From Glandiceps talaboti (taxonomy: Eukaryota > Hemichordata > Enteropneusta > Spengelidae): 64,000 nt of DNA. The notes under the pieces were generated by a model. The model worked only from the letters and a program-made list of their open reading frames with translations. It was not told the origin of the DNA and did no database searches. Where the stretch lies: assembly GCF_964340395.1 (NCBI RefSeq), contig NC_135564.1, forward strand, positions 10,687,391-10,751,390. Reading direction: 5' to 3'. Below are positions 1 through 12,662 of this stretch, piece by piece. Position numbers and translations under genes: made by a program. Numbering within the stretch: the stretch's first letter is position 1; every line of letters begins with the position of its first letter.

Positions 1-934
1 TTCCGCCATTTATGATGCACGAGAAATGGCTTTAGATGGATGCATTGTCTGTTCACTAAAAGCAAATCAACAAGTGGCAAACCTTTTATTTCCTTTTTAT
101 CGATACGTTGGTACACCTCATCTCCATCTTGGCTATCCACACTTGCCATACGACGTCGAGTTCGTCTAGCCAGCCAGAAGTTGTGGTACTTTACTACATA
201 CACATTGTTAGGTAGTTCCTGTACATAGAAATTACTCGATACAATGTCACGCAACACGATATCCTTGGAATGACAATACTTTACAGCATTCAGCATCGGC
301 AGAAGCACGTTTTTTATGAGATTCAGGACGTCGAGCGGATGTCTTTGCTTGCGATGTCTGCGGAGGTATTCCAGAGCATCTTCTTTGTAGGACTCTAACA
401 TCATAAACTGTGGTCTAGGTTGTGATTGGTAGCATAGCAAGTCCACGACATTCGAGTGTACAGTAACATCGAGCAAGACCTGTAATTCATTTCGAAAATG
501 TCTCTTTTCTCTTGAACATTCGTCGAATCCTTCGGAAAAGTCCTGAACAGTCTTTTCAGCAAGGACATTAACTTTTACGGCTGTTGTGTGTATGTTTGCT
601 TTCCAAGTCCAGTAAGATCCATTCTGCCTGTCTTCTTTCGGTGAAACGGAGTTTTCCATGGTGTGCATAACGAATCCTTCCTGCGAGCATTCTGTCAAAA
701 TCCAATCCATTGTGGTTTTTTGAGCATCTGAGACAACGATCGTGCCATCTTTATCCTTAGCCAGCAACCTCTTCGATACCTCTTTCCTTATCAACAACAC
801 ATTGTGACTAAGCAAACACTGCCAAGATCTTTTCACGTACTGTTTTGTATTGTTACCTTCTTGTGCAAGTTCGAACAGTTTATTCAGACTTAGTGTATCT
901 TCGCCACACCCAAAGAGAAGAAGTTCACAAAACT
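1..934 (-). CDS. TIR–pseudokinase gene, exon 7 (pseudokinase domain), runs off the left edge
   Basis: The frame is open for 310 codons from a ttacag acceptor to the window edge, with no stop. After about 100 more helical residues it encodes a kinase fold. No Gly-rich loop is seen (only GSYW). Beta-3 TAVKV with Lys 679 and an RNELQVL helix C with Glu 708 are present. The catalytic loop is LRDIVSSN (HRD His replaced by Leu, Asp 788 and Asn 793 kept). The Mg-binding DFG reads NFW (810–812). The window stops near HHKWR, about where the APE motif would start. Loss of the DFG Asp predicts little or no phosphotransfer. Confidence 0.75.
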
Positions 935-3900
935 CTGTAAAATGAAGAACGAATGTTTCACTAGTACTGCTCTAATAGTTCCACCATCATACATGGTAAA
1001 ACATACTATATCTTTTACACTGAGCAGTTTTTAATACTTCAGAACTTATAAGTTAGGGGGCATTTTACAGTGAATTATATTCAAATAACTGATGGCAAGT
1101 GCACACTAATAGTTGTAATCTATTTACAACATGGCGATATCAAAGTGTCCAGTGATTGGTCGAAAACAAATCACATGGGATAAACTAGCCGATGTCATGA
1201 TGATGACTTCACCATGCTCAAGTTGTTATGATACAAACCAACGTCGTCTCATCACACTGTTGAAATATTATATAATGTTGCTAGGACTAGAAAAAATGAA
1301 AAGATTTGAAAAGAAAAAATGCCCCATTGGTCTCCATCACAACAAAAGTTGATAAAAGTCGATATATCTGGGAAAACAAAAATGTTACTTAATCAGATAC
1401 TAGGTCCAGATGATATCAATGATCATGATCCATGAAGCCATGTTGTTGGATGGCATGTCGAAGGTGATCATATAATTGCCTTTTAGCATTATACTATGCT
1501 TATTGTCTTTTTAGGGCAGGCCCCTGGCAAAAAAAGGTACTAAGATTTTTAGTATTCATTGAGGATCATGTAGTGGTGTGTAAGAAACCACAAGATGTAT
1601 TTGAATTGATGTGTGTATACAGTGTATTTATAGCAATTTGTGACTAAAGTCAGGTTATGTGAGATGACAACTAAAGCAATCTTTTGTCGCCAAGGTCGTT
1701 CACTAATAAAGCTCACGTTAAACGTTAAATCCATTACATTATGACATGTGAACATAAATGAAATGCACTGTAAAAAAATCTGTTCCACAACTACATTTGG
1801 ATTCAGGTGCCAACTATTCTCTCATGATATTAAGTGGACAACTAGGAGGCTTGTGGCCGAAGGAAACACATACTCATGGGTAATAATTTGGCACCTAAAT
1901 CCCCCTGGCCATGTAATATATGTAGTCTAAAATACCTTCATCAGTGCTGGACATTATAAGATGAACCATCAGTAGTGAGATGTGGACGACAAAATGCCGG
2001 ATTGCCTCCTTGCTCTTGATGTGCAATATCCTCTGAAAGATTGCAAGCATGTCTTTCCTCGCTTGGCTATCTTCATTTCGATATATCTGAAAAGCATGTA
2101 GTGTATTTGTCAGTCCAAGACAATGATTTCTAAAAAGGTTCCTACTATATACCTATGGAATGTTGTGAATTAATTAATATATCCCGACGTGCTATGAGGC
2201 CCAAAATATATGTGCCACGTTCCCATTGGCATATGACCAAAAGGAAAACACAATTTTTTGTCGTTGATTATCTGTAATTCAGACCCATATATCTTCATTA
2301 GACGTTTTGTTACCCACTTCCTGTTGCTAGAATGTGTCATATTGATCATAAATGTACAAAGACATTTGAATATTCGGTATTTTAACCAATCAAATGTAAT
2401 TATGATACCGCACATCAACTCAGACAACCATGTTAGTTGTATGAGATGCCATGAGAGTCAACTAAAACCAATTTCGTTAATCAATAATAAATACCTGCCA
2501 ATGGGCTGATGGAAACAGCGCAATATGGATGGAAGAGTGTATCAGAGTATAGAACACATGGGTACCATTAACCTAGCCCATTAACATCCGTGTAAATCAT
2601 GTTATCAACGCACATACAATTTTGAAGTAGGTGTTCTTTACTAGATTGTAATAATTGATTGTGGGGAAGCTGTTCTGTTGTAAGCACACATAACAATAAA
2701 AAGCGATGAACATATGACTTACCGTATATGCAATAAATTTGAACACAAGTAACTGTTCAAACCAGGAAAGACTCTTCAATGACACCTTCAACTCTCTCAC
2801 CCGTTCCTCTGTTTCTTGCATGTCCTCCATATGGTCAATTGCCATTATTAGGTGCATAAAATGGGAGATTCCTTTTCGGAATGGTAACACTTTTCCCGTT
2901 TTCCCCTCACTTATTGTTTGCACTGTTGCCTTGGCTTTTTGTATCATCTCTTTGGAATACTGCAGGGTCATTTCTTTATAGACTGTTTTCTGTGAATGGG
3001 AATTCTTCACTAGTTTTCTGTTAAAGTTGAGTTTCAAGGCTGTCGTGTGGGTTTGATCACTGCATGCCCAAGCAAGAATCAAGCTGCAGATGATGTTGCA
3101 GTACACCTGCATGTTCAGCAGTAGACACGTTGCTGTGTTCATAGACACCCCGATGGTGCTTTCCAATACCAGCAAATCAGTCAGTGATAGAATCTTCAGA
3201 CACAGTAAATGACCAAGAGATTCTAATGCTGCCTTTTGTACTCGTTCAGTAAACTTACAGCATATCTGTGATAGGGTTACATAGTCCGAGTCGTTTTCCG
3301 CAAGAGGAATAACTTTACCTATGAGATAGTTTTCAGCGATGGTCTGCCCTGGTGGCTTCGTAACGAAATTTTTGAGAAAATTCTCGCCATGGCTCTGTTT
3401 GTCGAAGTCAAAGTGTTCGAATTGTGCTTCTGTAAAGTAGTATGGAGAATGTGTTGAAAAGGAGCAAATCAACAAACCATCAAATGACTTGAATATGTTG
3501 AGATTATTTTAAAGTTTTGACTGGAACTGGAACCTATAGTGTGACATAGCTGTCAAAACACTGTTGATAATAATAACATACAGGCAAGTCCATCACAAGC
3601 TAGGCAAATACTGTCAATTAAATTGCAAGGAGGAGCATATGGCTTATACTTCAAACTACAATATAGTGACAGATACACATAAATCTAGAGAACGAGACTG
3701 ATGAACACTGTGGCCAATAAAGATGGCGACTACACTAGCACCTCTTGACACCCAAATGACATGAGGAAGGCGCTTTAGGGATAGGCATGTTTGTTTGAGC
3801 TTTTAAGTGTTAGATGCACATGGGGAAATTGGGCTCAATGTCCTTTGAGGTATGGTCATATATTTCTGTCAACTAATAGCAGTAGTACAGATACAAACAT

Positions 3901-6900
3901 TTGGGAAAGTGGGAGTAGATTTGTGGGAGTTACGGAGCCTTCAGTGATTAATAAGTCATGGTGGGGGGGGGGGGGCAAATTTTACAAAGCGGTTGTCGGG
4001 GGAGGGCCACATTTTATCAAGACCTTTGTGAGTGCTGCCACCTCTCACCCATGCCACCATTGTTCCATACTATCAGAACATTTCATTGAGGTCATTACTG
4101 ACAGCCATCAATTGGTGTCAGAAGAGTAGGTCTCACAGAAGAGAAGGCAGAATAGCGTTGTAAGACATGGAGAGTGTTGTGGAGCAAGGATGTTGACCTC
4201 AGCCCAGACAATATCGGTAAAGTATTTTCTAGTCTTTTGAGGTCTGGCCTTCAACGTTGCCATTTAGACTCGGATCAAACACAAGGATTAGTTAATAAAG
4301 AACGCCTTCACACAAATTCAATGTGGTGGCAATAGTGGGAACAACCACTGCATCGATGTGGTGGCAGCGGTGGGGTTGAGTAATACCATTTTAATTTCTG
4401 ACAGCATATTAATCCATGTTTTTGAAATAGTAGTATTTGACAATGAAGGGAATGGGTCATATTTATATTTTAGGAAATGGAAATGGGGGATAAACACACT
4501 GATTGCACTTGATACCCTTTGTAGTGCCTTATAGCAGTTCTGAAAACCATGTATACATACTTTATATGGTTCGATAGTCTAGTTTGGATCTTATCATAAG
4601 TTGGATTTATGGAATCGAATTACAATGAAGTTTTGGACTCTTGTTGATGAATTTATTCTTGCTTGTACCATAGACCCTCACGGTCTATGCTTGTACTGAG
4701 TAACAAAATATTGAACCACATTTATAACCCCCTATAAATGTCTCGGGGTTTTAAAACTTGGACATGCTGCAGTGAACCTTGTAAATAATACAATGTCGTT
4801 ATTAAATATTATACCTGTTTCCCGCAGAATATCAGAAGAGATATGCGGTCCGAACTCCTTCCGGTCACCAGACTGTATTGACACAAACGCTACATTGTTG
4901 CAATTTGGCAAACTTTCATCATCATCTATCATATAACCTGCGCTACTCTTTACCTCTAAACGACGATAAACATAGAGAAAACACATATTTAATGATATTG
5001 TACAAAGGTATTACAGTTCATATTGTATTTTTATTGAATTCAGTACAGATTTGTTAAGTTTACAGTCGCTATCAGTGAAATCAATACTTCTAGGGATATT
5101 TGCAATGACTTCCATCACTCAATCTCATGTCGTGCCTTTAAACTTTTCTTTTAAGGTGTTATGTGTTAGTGAGCGCCCACTGAGCACTTCCCCAAACGTT
5201 GCAAGTTCTCATTATCCTTTTGAAAATCGACTAATAAAATCACAGTCCATAGACAGAGTGTCTTTTATACTATCCATCTCAATTCTTTTTCTGATATGGC
5301 TGTCTCTGTTACCGAAATTAACTTTGAAGTCGTTGAAAAGTGACTTGATGGCAAAGCTTTCGAAGCAGATTTGATCCAATGCCATTTAAGTAATATTGGA
5401 ATGTCACTGCAGAAATCTGCTCTGGCTTGTGAGAATAAGAATCGACAGGGTATTGGCCTTGTCATCTAGTAAGCACAACGAAGCACGTCCACTCAATTGC
5501 CCAATTGGGCATCGATGAGTCGTCGATGGCAGCCAATCAGCTTAAAAGTGTGGGGCGTACTGCCAGGAACACTTTGAAAGCAATTAATTACAAAGTACCA
5601 AGACATGTATGTGCGAAAGATAGGGGAGTAAGAATGCCTTATTCAAGAGGAATACATGAACTTACTTACCTGTCTTATCAGTGTCATCTTCTCTTTTTCG
5701 CTTGAAATGTTTTAGTCTTTTCTTTGATACCCTTATCATTTTGGCCTTTGCTTGCTCATATTCCTCGGCAGTGCCAGTGAAATCTAGAGGTCCGTTGTTT
5801 AACAGAGAAGGAATGGTCGCGTCCTTCTCTAATAACACACATACAAAACGTCTCAAGTTTCGAGGTATGTTGGTATCTTTCTGCTGTAAAATCACCTCAT
5901 GTATCTCTGAATCTGGTATTTCTCGATTGAAGTTTGCCGTGATGGCTAATATCGTCATCGGATGGAACTGCATTGCTTTCTTTCTTATCTGCTTTCTCGT
6001 ATAACCCGGTAAGCAGTCACGTGGTTCGAAAAAGTATTCAATTAGTTCCTCTTCCAATGGTTTGACAATTTTGTTTCTGACTAACTCCTTGTCGCCAGTA
6101 GCATGCAATATATATACACCATATGTCTCATTGATGTTCTTCACATCAGAACCTGTACGTAATAAGATAAGCAACAGTGTGATTTCAGCAGTCGGTCAGT
6201 CCCCAGACCACTATATTCTCTATAATAGTGGTCTGAGGTCTGTCGGAGTGTATAGGATGTATTTTTGAGTGGATAGATTGATGGATGCATGGAATGGCAA
6301 GTTAAGGAACAGCAAGGTAGGTTGGTAGGTATATTATAGCTAGGTAAATGTAAATAGAGCGGTAAAAGGGGAGATGTGGTAGGTTGATTGGTATTTACAG
6401 CTAGCCTGGTCGCTAGGCAGTCAGGTAGCTTTAAAATAATATAACTAGGTAGCTAGCTAGATAGGTGGGGAGTGGATTGATTGATTGATTGACGGATTGA
6501 TAGATACTGTAGATAAATATATACTTTTGTGTCACTTTATCATTTTGTGTATCACTGTGCATAAACTCTCACCTGCAGAGGAAGAACTTGAGGGAACAGA
6601 TTCCTGATCTCCATTAGAAGTTGTTCTTCTACTTGAAATCGTATCTGCTGGATAAACAGTTGAGGATGAATTTTCAGAATCTTGTTCCGTTCTCCGAAAC
6701 TGAAAAACAACAACGGTTACCGTTACTTAGTTAATTAAAGTGATTTGTTGGTTAGTTTCAGTAGCTGAGTCTAATTATAACAATTGATAGCTGACGTATA
6801 CAATAATTGATAGATAGCTGACGTATCAGGTAGATTATTAGTTATGTATGTATGTATGTATGTATGTATGTATGTATGTATGTATGTATGTATGTGTGCA

Positions 6901-6919
6901 TGCATGTATGCGCGTGCGC

Positions 6920-6967
<48 letters not shown>

Positions 6968-7446
6968 GTAGGTAGGTAGGTCTAGGTAGGTAGGTGGGTG
7001 GGTTGGGGAAAGTTTACACAAAGGTAGATATTTCAATATACATGTGTCTCGTCGTCATTGGCATCTTGTTGTATCTGTTCGCAGTAGCAGTTATAACTCT
7101 GGATTTAGACAATACAGAAGCGCTAGCGTTGATGCTCAAGGGTGGGGGGGGGAGAGACAGCACATCGTCGTAGAATGACAGACCCCGAGTCTTTGCGGCA
7201 AATGTACATCGGCTAGAAAATATTCTTGCCAGAAAGCTACAGCTTAATTTTAAAGTTTGCCATTTGCTGTAAACTCAGAATAGTCACCCCATCTATTAGC
7301 TCAGTTTATCTTCTGAAATGTAATGGTTTCCATGCCCCATCTCATGAAAATTGAACATATTTCAAGTTAGAGGTGCCTACCGTTCTAGCTTGTGGTGAGG
7401 TTGTCACATTGCGATTGTTTGGACCTGGGCTTACGTTCTTCTTCAT
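1..7446 (-). CDS. TIR domain – helical region – pseudokinase protein (3' part outside window)
   Basis: Seven coding exons on the minus strand join in phase: 7446–7381, 6699–6573, 6152–5670, 4955–4815, 3429–2723, 2086–1936 and 934–1 (continuing past the edge), giving at least 869 residues. Seen in order: a basic N-terminus (1–22); a Ser/Thr-rich linker (23–65); a TIR domain (about 73–205) with box 2 RDCLPG at 109–114; a Lys/Arg-rich patch (about 205–225); an all-helical region without a recognised family (about 274–640); and a kinase fold (about 660 onward) with beta-3 Lys 679, alpha-C Glu 708, LRD at 786–788, Asn 793, and NFW at 810–812 in place of DFG. TIR domains act in innate immune signalling or as NAD hydrolases, and kinase folds lacking the DFG Asp are usually scaffolds. 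From this I infer a cytoplasmic signalling adaptor, since no signal peptide or clear membrane segment is seen. Exon order and phase are solid. The function is inferred. Confidence 0.8.
1936..2086 (-). CDS. TIR–pseudokinase gene, exon 6 (helical region)
   Basis: The 151-bp exon enters in phase 0 after tttcag and leaves in phase 1 at gtattt. The fit of both phases to exons 5 and 7 is the main evidence. It encodes 50 residues (509–558) continuing the helical region. The donor is weaker than the others in this gene. Confidence 0.6.
2723..3429 (-). CDS. TIR–pseudokinase gene, exon 5 (helical region)
   Basis: The exon has 707 bp, entering in phase 1 after ttacag and leaving in phase 0 at gtaagt. 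It encodes about 235 residues (274–508), mostly amphipathic or hydrophobic helices with Cys- and Leu-rich stretches and an acidic ETEERVRELK segment. An ATG lies upstream of the acceptor, but that stretch is intron because the join to exon 4 restores frame exactly. A HEAT/ARM-like or death-fold identity is possible but not demonstrated. Confidence 0.75.
4815..4955 (-). CDS. TIR–pseudokinase gene, exon 4 (acidic linker)
   Basis: The exon is 141 bp, entering and leaving in phase 1 (acceptor tttag, donor gtataa). It encodes about 47 residues after the TIR domain, including an acidic DDDES run. No domain is recognised. Confidence 0.65.
5670..6152 (-). CDS. TIR–pseudokinase gene, exon 3 (TIR domain)
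   Basis: This 483-bp exon carries nearly the whole TIR fold. Box 1 is YGVYILHA at 75–82 and box 2 is RDCLPG at 109–114. A NF...S.IHEVI stretch at 138–152 occupies the place of the NF..S.WC..E motif, with Glu 147 or Glu 150 as candidates for the conserved Glu. LLE...IPSLLNNGPLDF follows in the beta-E/box 3 region. The exon ends in a basic KKRLKHFKRKR patch and leaves in phase 1 at gtaagt. Confidence 0.8.
6573..6699 (-). CDS. TIR–pseudokinase gene, exon 2 (Ser/Thr-rich linker)
   Basis: The exon has 42 codons plus one base, entering in phase 0 after a tttttcag acceptor and leaving in phase 1 at gtgaga. It is rich in Ser, Thr, Glu and Asp and is probably disordered. It joins coding exon 1 to the TIR exon. 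Confidence 0.7.
6841..6984. repeat. Microsatellite (TATG)n–(TG)n–(TAGG)n
   Basis: Tandem TATG units run into about 45 bases of alternating TG and then TAGG units. It lies in intron 1 of the TIR–pseudokinase gene. Long frames across it are simple-sequence artefacts. Confidence 0.95.
7381..7446 (-). CDS. TIR–pseudokinase gene, coding exon 1 (start)
   Basis: The exon encodes 22 residues starting MKKNVSPG and ends in phase 0 at a gtaggc donor. An in-frame TAA lies 36 bases upstream of the ATG, so the reading frame cannot extend further within this exon. A pyrimidine-rich acceptor (ending atag) sits just upstream, so the exon probably begins at 7510 with 64 bases of 5' UTR. Confidence 0.65.
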
Positions 7447-7710
7447 GGTCGTCACAATGTACGTCCCCGACTCGACCCTTTATTCGCATTTATAGTAATT
7501 TTGTGATAATCTATGAACAGAAAACGAACGATTAACAAGTTGAGTCATTACTCCATTGTAAAATGTTGTTATGTGCCGCATAAAGCCGTCTACTATTTTT
7601 TAAACAAAAATTTCACAATTTTCTAGGGGGGGGGGGGTCAAGGGAAAAAACATGATTATTTAATGCAACATAAATCGACCTGCGATTCTGCCACTTCTCA
7701 AAGTAACTTG

Positions 7711-8125
<415 letters not shown>

Positions 8126-8601
8126 TGAAAAAATACACAAGGAAAAGGGAAATCCTCCGGGATCCCCCTGGAAGTAAAATCTGGACACTCCCTAATTTCT
8201 CTCTGAATTAAAAAATACAACACTTGTACAGCGAAAATGCTTGTTGTACGAAAAATATGCTTAAATCTATGAACCTAGAGTACACTTGAAAATTACTGAT
8301 GGCTGGTTGTGGCAAATAAATCTACTCACAATGTTCGACGTACAATCTCTTTTGTCTTGTATGGAAGCAAAGACTTGACACTGTGGCACTGCAGCACGCA
8401 CAACTCAAATACAAAGCACTGTTGCTCACAATGTAGTATTGACAGTCCCGGCAAAACGTTGAGTTTCCAAGCAATAACAGAGTTCAGAACTTCTCCACAC
8501 AGGAATCCAGCAGCATACTACTACAGAACGTGTAGGTTTATCATAGATCAAATTCCGAGGATCTATTTTCCAGAACTGTCAACACATTTATCCTTTTTAT
8601 A

Positions 8602-11510
8602 CTAGTACCAAAACAAATGTCTTGCCGCACATGATTGGATGATCCTTATGGCCACCAGGTGTCCTTCATAGTATATGCAAATTCAGTCAACTTCTTTATC
8701 TACTTTCCAGCCATCTATCGAAACAAGTTATGCTAAATTATATGCGAGTAAACATGTGCTTCTGATTTCAATTTTAGCCTGACCGGTCAACCGAATGTCG
8801 TCAACCCAGGCCAATAAACTTTAAAGATCACCACTTTGTGACACATAGTAGGTTATTTGTAAAAAAGACTCTAAATATTAAAACTAATGATAGAGAACGT
8901 AGGTGATAAATAGAGTCAGGAAAACCACCATGGTTCAGACACGAACATACTATTGTAGAAATTAATTATTGTTCTATCACGAACCAAAACACATTAAACC
9001 CCTCCCCCCCCCATTTGAAAACAGCATCCCCCCCCCCCCACTTCCAATTTCAAAGACGGGTGACCACCAATACATCAATTATCCCACCTCTCCCCCCCCC
9101 CGTCGAAGAAAACGATCGGTACCTTATTAAGTTGGCGAAACATTTACTATGAAGTAATACTAATAGAGGGAAATCACCTGACCGTCTATGACATCATTTG
9201 ACCCTAGAGGGCGTCAATGACCTCTTATTCGTCACTCTTTTCATGTGAACAAGATACTAGTAGTTTCAACAAAGCAAGTGAAGAACAAAATGATATATAA
9301 ATGGCTTTTGTTGCGAAAAAACTGTGTGATTCAAAATAATGCATTTTTCAGTGGAATGTCATTTTAATCGCTGTTAGTGCCATTTGCGTATAAAAATGAA
9401 ATGTAGTCGTCGCTGGCCGAAAAACACACGTACGCCAAAGTACAAACATGGGAAACAATAGATTAAAACATCCTTGACCTCTGACATGCATTGCCCTAAA
9501 AAAAACAATATCTGTATGAGAAAGTTTGATGACTTGCACTACTGTCTACTGTCTGAAGCAAAGAGCACTCGTTGTAGAAGTTGCAAAATGTGGTGCTTTG
9601 GTTTTGGTCGTTGCAAACTTGAGGGGGCATAGTTTTCAGAAACCCCAGTTCAATTTCTTCAAAGAAACCCCAGCCACTTCAAATAAACCAGCAACTTAGT
9701 GGTCATTGTGTAGGGGGCGTATACGCATATTGCATATGCAGAAACAACAATACTAGAAGTCATAATTTGGAGTTGAGCCGCTATATTCGTATATCGTAGT
9801 TCCAAACCTGTTGAAATGGCATTTTGGATTAGCTGAATGCTAAAGTATCATCGATTTATTACCAGACAGCATTGCTGACGAAATAACGTCACCTTTTAAT
9901 AGCAAGGAATATCTCTGATTGAGATAATTAAAGTTTATCCCGATCGTGGGACATTGCTGACTGAACTTAGTAAAAGACAAGGATTAAATGTTACATTTTG
10001 AAGAGTAAGAAACCCGGAAAGGGCTAATCCGAGTCAACACCCTTAGACCTGTTACAGTATACGGTAAGCTTATAACCTCAAACTACTAAAGATTGTAGTG
10101 GTCTGAGATATAAAGTGCGTTCTTACCTGTTGTTTGAGTTCTCCGTCTGTCCACGTCACACACCACACGACCCTGTCAAAGTCAAATGTGTGGCAGCACG
10201 TAGATAGGATGCCAACGTAACCAAAGGGACATTCCAAAGCAAATTTACCGAATTACGACAATGTGAACCCGGAAAAAGTACTTCCATTTATTACTGTGTC
10301 ACCACTTGAAGACTCAGTGTAACAATGAAAGACTCGACCCAAATACCAAATGAACGCCTCACTAATCTAGCTAGAAATTCCAAACAAAACGTACTATAAG
10401 AGCGGCCGTACTTTACCACTGTGTTTCTTATGACCCGACCGTATATTTCCCCAATCTGGTGAAACAGTAAGAAAATTGACACCCCTTTACGGCAGGATTA
10501 TAAAACAATGTCATCTATTGTACGATCCGAGCGAAAACCTTATCGTGTTATTGTTGAAAAAGTAGTAGTTTCAACGTTTCCCTGACTTAAATTGTAATTA
10601 ATAAATCATTTGGAATACTAAAGTAGGACTATGAAAGGAAAGTATCATCATGTACACATACTGGTACTTTTATTTCGAAAACTCTGTAAAAAAAATTGTT
10701 AACCGACCGTCTGTGCAGTAATTGTCCAATAAGTAAATCTATGGAGAAATAGGTAAAAGTGTTATAGATACACTGGTCATACTTGCAGAGGAAATGCTGA
10801 CACAAATCAACTTCACCATTACATGTTAAATTACAGCAGTCAATGCAAGTTTTTTAAGTATCATGATTCTTGAAAATGGCTCAGCTCTGATGACATCAGG
10901 GTAGGTAGACACTTGAACTGAGTCTCTGTAATATCTTACATAAGCCATTGTACAAAAATAGTGAACTTTAATTTCATACGACAATGTGACCACCATCTAT
11001 ACAAAAAGGACACAGAAGTAAACGATGTATAAACCCCTATTGGATGTCACATTTGTGCTAAGTTTGAATGTAATTGGTTTATACAAGTAAGAGATATGGC
11101 TGGTTATAGACATACAAATGCATGTAGATGTGCTACTTTTGTGCTAAGTTTGAATGAAATTGGCTTTATACGTATGAGATATATGGCTGCTATGGATATA
11201 CAGAGGTATGCAGACATGCATACAAGGACAAAACTGATTCTATTGGTTCCTGCAAATTTCATTTGTTGTGACTTTTCATATCATTTTGTGCAGCCAATCA
11301 TGAGATGAAAATGAGAAGTAGAAGATATAAAGGGTGAAACTGTATTTATGTTGCAGCTTTTGACTTGCCACCAATGCTTAAATGCTTTACAATGACCACA
11401 TCAACATATCTTGTACAGGTGGCAGTTGAATTTAAAAGAGGTACCTGAAATAAAAATACTTGCACACATCACATTTACATTGTAAATAGTAATAGCTACA
11501 CCCATTTCAT
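8602..11510. other. Intergenic DNA, no supported gene
   Basis: I see no exon I can support. Poly-C blocks occur at 9001–9110. A minus-strand open stretch ending at a good gtaaga donor at 10127 (about 33 residues before it) could be a 5' exon, but nothing joins to it convincingly. Confidence 0.5.
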
Positions 11511-11514
11511 GTTC

Positions 11515-11885
11515 GTGTTCACTGGCTCTGTCTGATACAACCATGCAGAAACCAGCATGATTGCAATTTCTTGCTACATTTTGTCTGAATGAGATAAATC
11601 ATTCAAAAGTACTGCAACTAGATGCAGACACGTGGGCACCAATATTTTGATGTCTGCATGGTGGAATTTAGTCTGTAAGGTACGCTGTGATGGGGCGCCC
11701 TCACACATTGGTCAAGAGAGGAGGTCGGTGAGGGCGTAACAACATGATGTATCTTAGTCTATGTTCATTTCAGTTAGACAAAATGTTATAAGAAACCATC
11801 CATACAATGTTGCTATCTGAAAGTGTAACGTACTGTTTCTCACTATTTTCTGTGCGGTTGCGTCAAATATAGCCAGTGCATGATA
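11515..11885. mobile_element. MITE-like palindromic repeat, family C, copy 1
   Basis: The outer ends are imperfect inverted repeats resembling TTCATGTTYGTGTTCACTGG. The inside holds paired GATGCAGACA and GTTGCTATCT-type segments in opposite orientation. It is closely similar to 56011–56335. A block with GGCGCCCTC at 11690–11740 looks like a later insertion. Confidence 0.5.
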
Positions 11886-12193
11886 ACCTGAAATGTATGC
11901 TAAATGAATATTACTATACACAAATTGAGCTTGATAAAAGTGAGTTTATTTTCTTTCACAGTTATTTGATATGACAATGGTATATCTCTGAAACATTGTT
12001 TGTGTGGCATAGTACAAAAGTATTACAATTTACTAAGTGTGTTATGTTGACCATTACTAATTATCATAAGTACAGCTGTCTGCTATAACCTGAAACTTAC
12101 TTTGCTTTCCCTAGCAATATGGTACTTACAACTGGTAACATCATTAACTTCATACTTTCAGAAGTAATTTTTCTTCACTTTCGCATTTCGCTT

Positions 12194-12381
12194 CATGGTG
12201 ATGAAGTATCGACCTATGGCTATGAAGTATCGCCCTATGGCGGTGAAGTATTGACCTATGGCGGTGAAGTATCGACCTATGGCGGTGAAGTATCAACCTA
12301 TGGCGGTGAAGTATTGACCTATGGCGGTGAAGTATCGACCTATGGGGGTGAAGTATTGACCTATGGCGGTGAAGTATCACT
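12194..12381. repeat. 21-bp minisatellite
   Basis: About nine tandem copies of a unit close to GGTGAAGTATCGACCTATGGC. The unit is a multiple of three, so frames stay open on both strands (GGEVSTY on plus). No start context, splice sites or homology support coding. Confidence 0.9.
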
Positions 12382-12662
12382 TGCAGGTGTAGGAATAAGA
12401 AGTGACTGAATAGGATACAAGTAGCCATTGCTTAATATGTTAATATAATGTACCATATATTACCTAACACATTCCTGGTGAGCTATGTGGTTAAACCATG
12501 TACAAGTTAATCAGAATAAAGTCAAGATGACAAGGCAAGTCTATTTTTACACATATAATGATCTCTCTCATCTATTTGACTTTCCTTAGATTCACACAAT
12601 CCTTGTAACACTTTTTACCAATTCTGTAGTTTATTATACAATGCGCGAGCCAATTTCAACAA

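Noticed and set aside
1131-1930. Possible retroelement fragment (a LDSGANYSLM-like string near 1790)
   Set aside because: Only one short match, and frames around it are broken. Too weak to annotate.
2597-3475. A single-exon protein starting at the ATG at 3475
   Set aside because: The stretch upstream of 3429 is intron. Splicing to 4815 and 2086 gives exact phases and continues the protein.
5051-5374. Plus-strand frame of 107 codons
   Set aside because: No homology, Ser/Leu-rich and within an intron of the TIR gene. It may be a decayed element, but nothing identifies it.
10127-10250. Open stretch before a strong minus-strand donor
   Set aside because: No start codon in a supported frame and no partner acceptor found.
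12119-12428. Repeat proteins (GGEVSTY on plus, HRHRSIL on minus)
   Set aside because: Produced by a 21-bp minisatellite. Both strands are open for the same reason.
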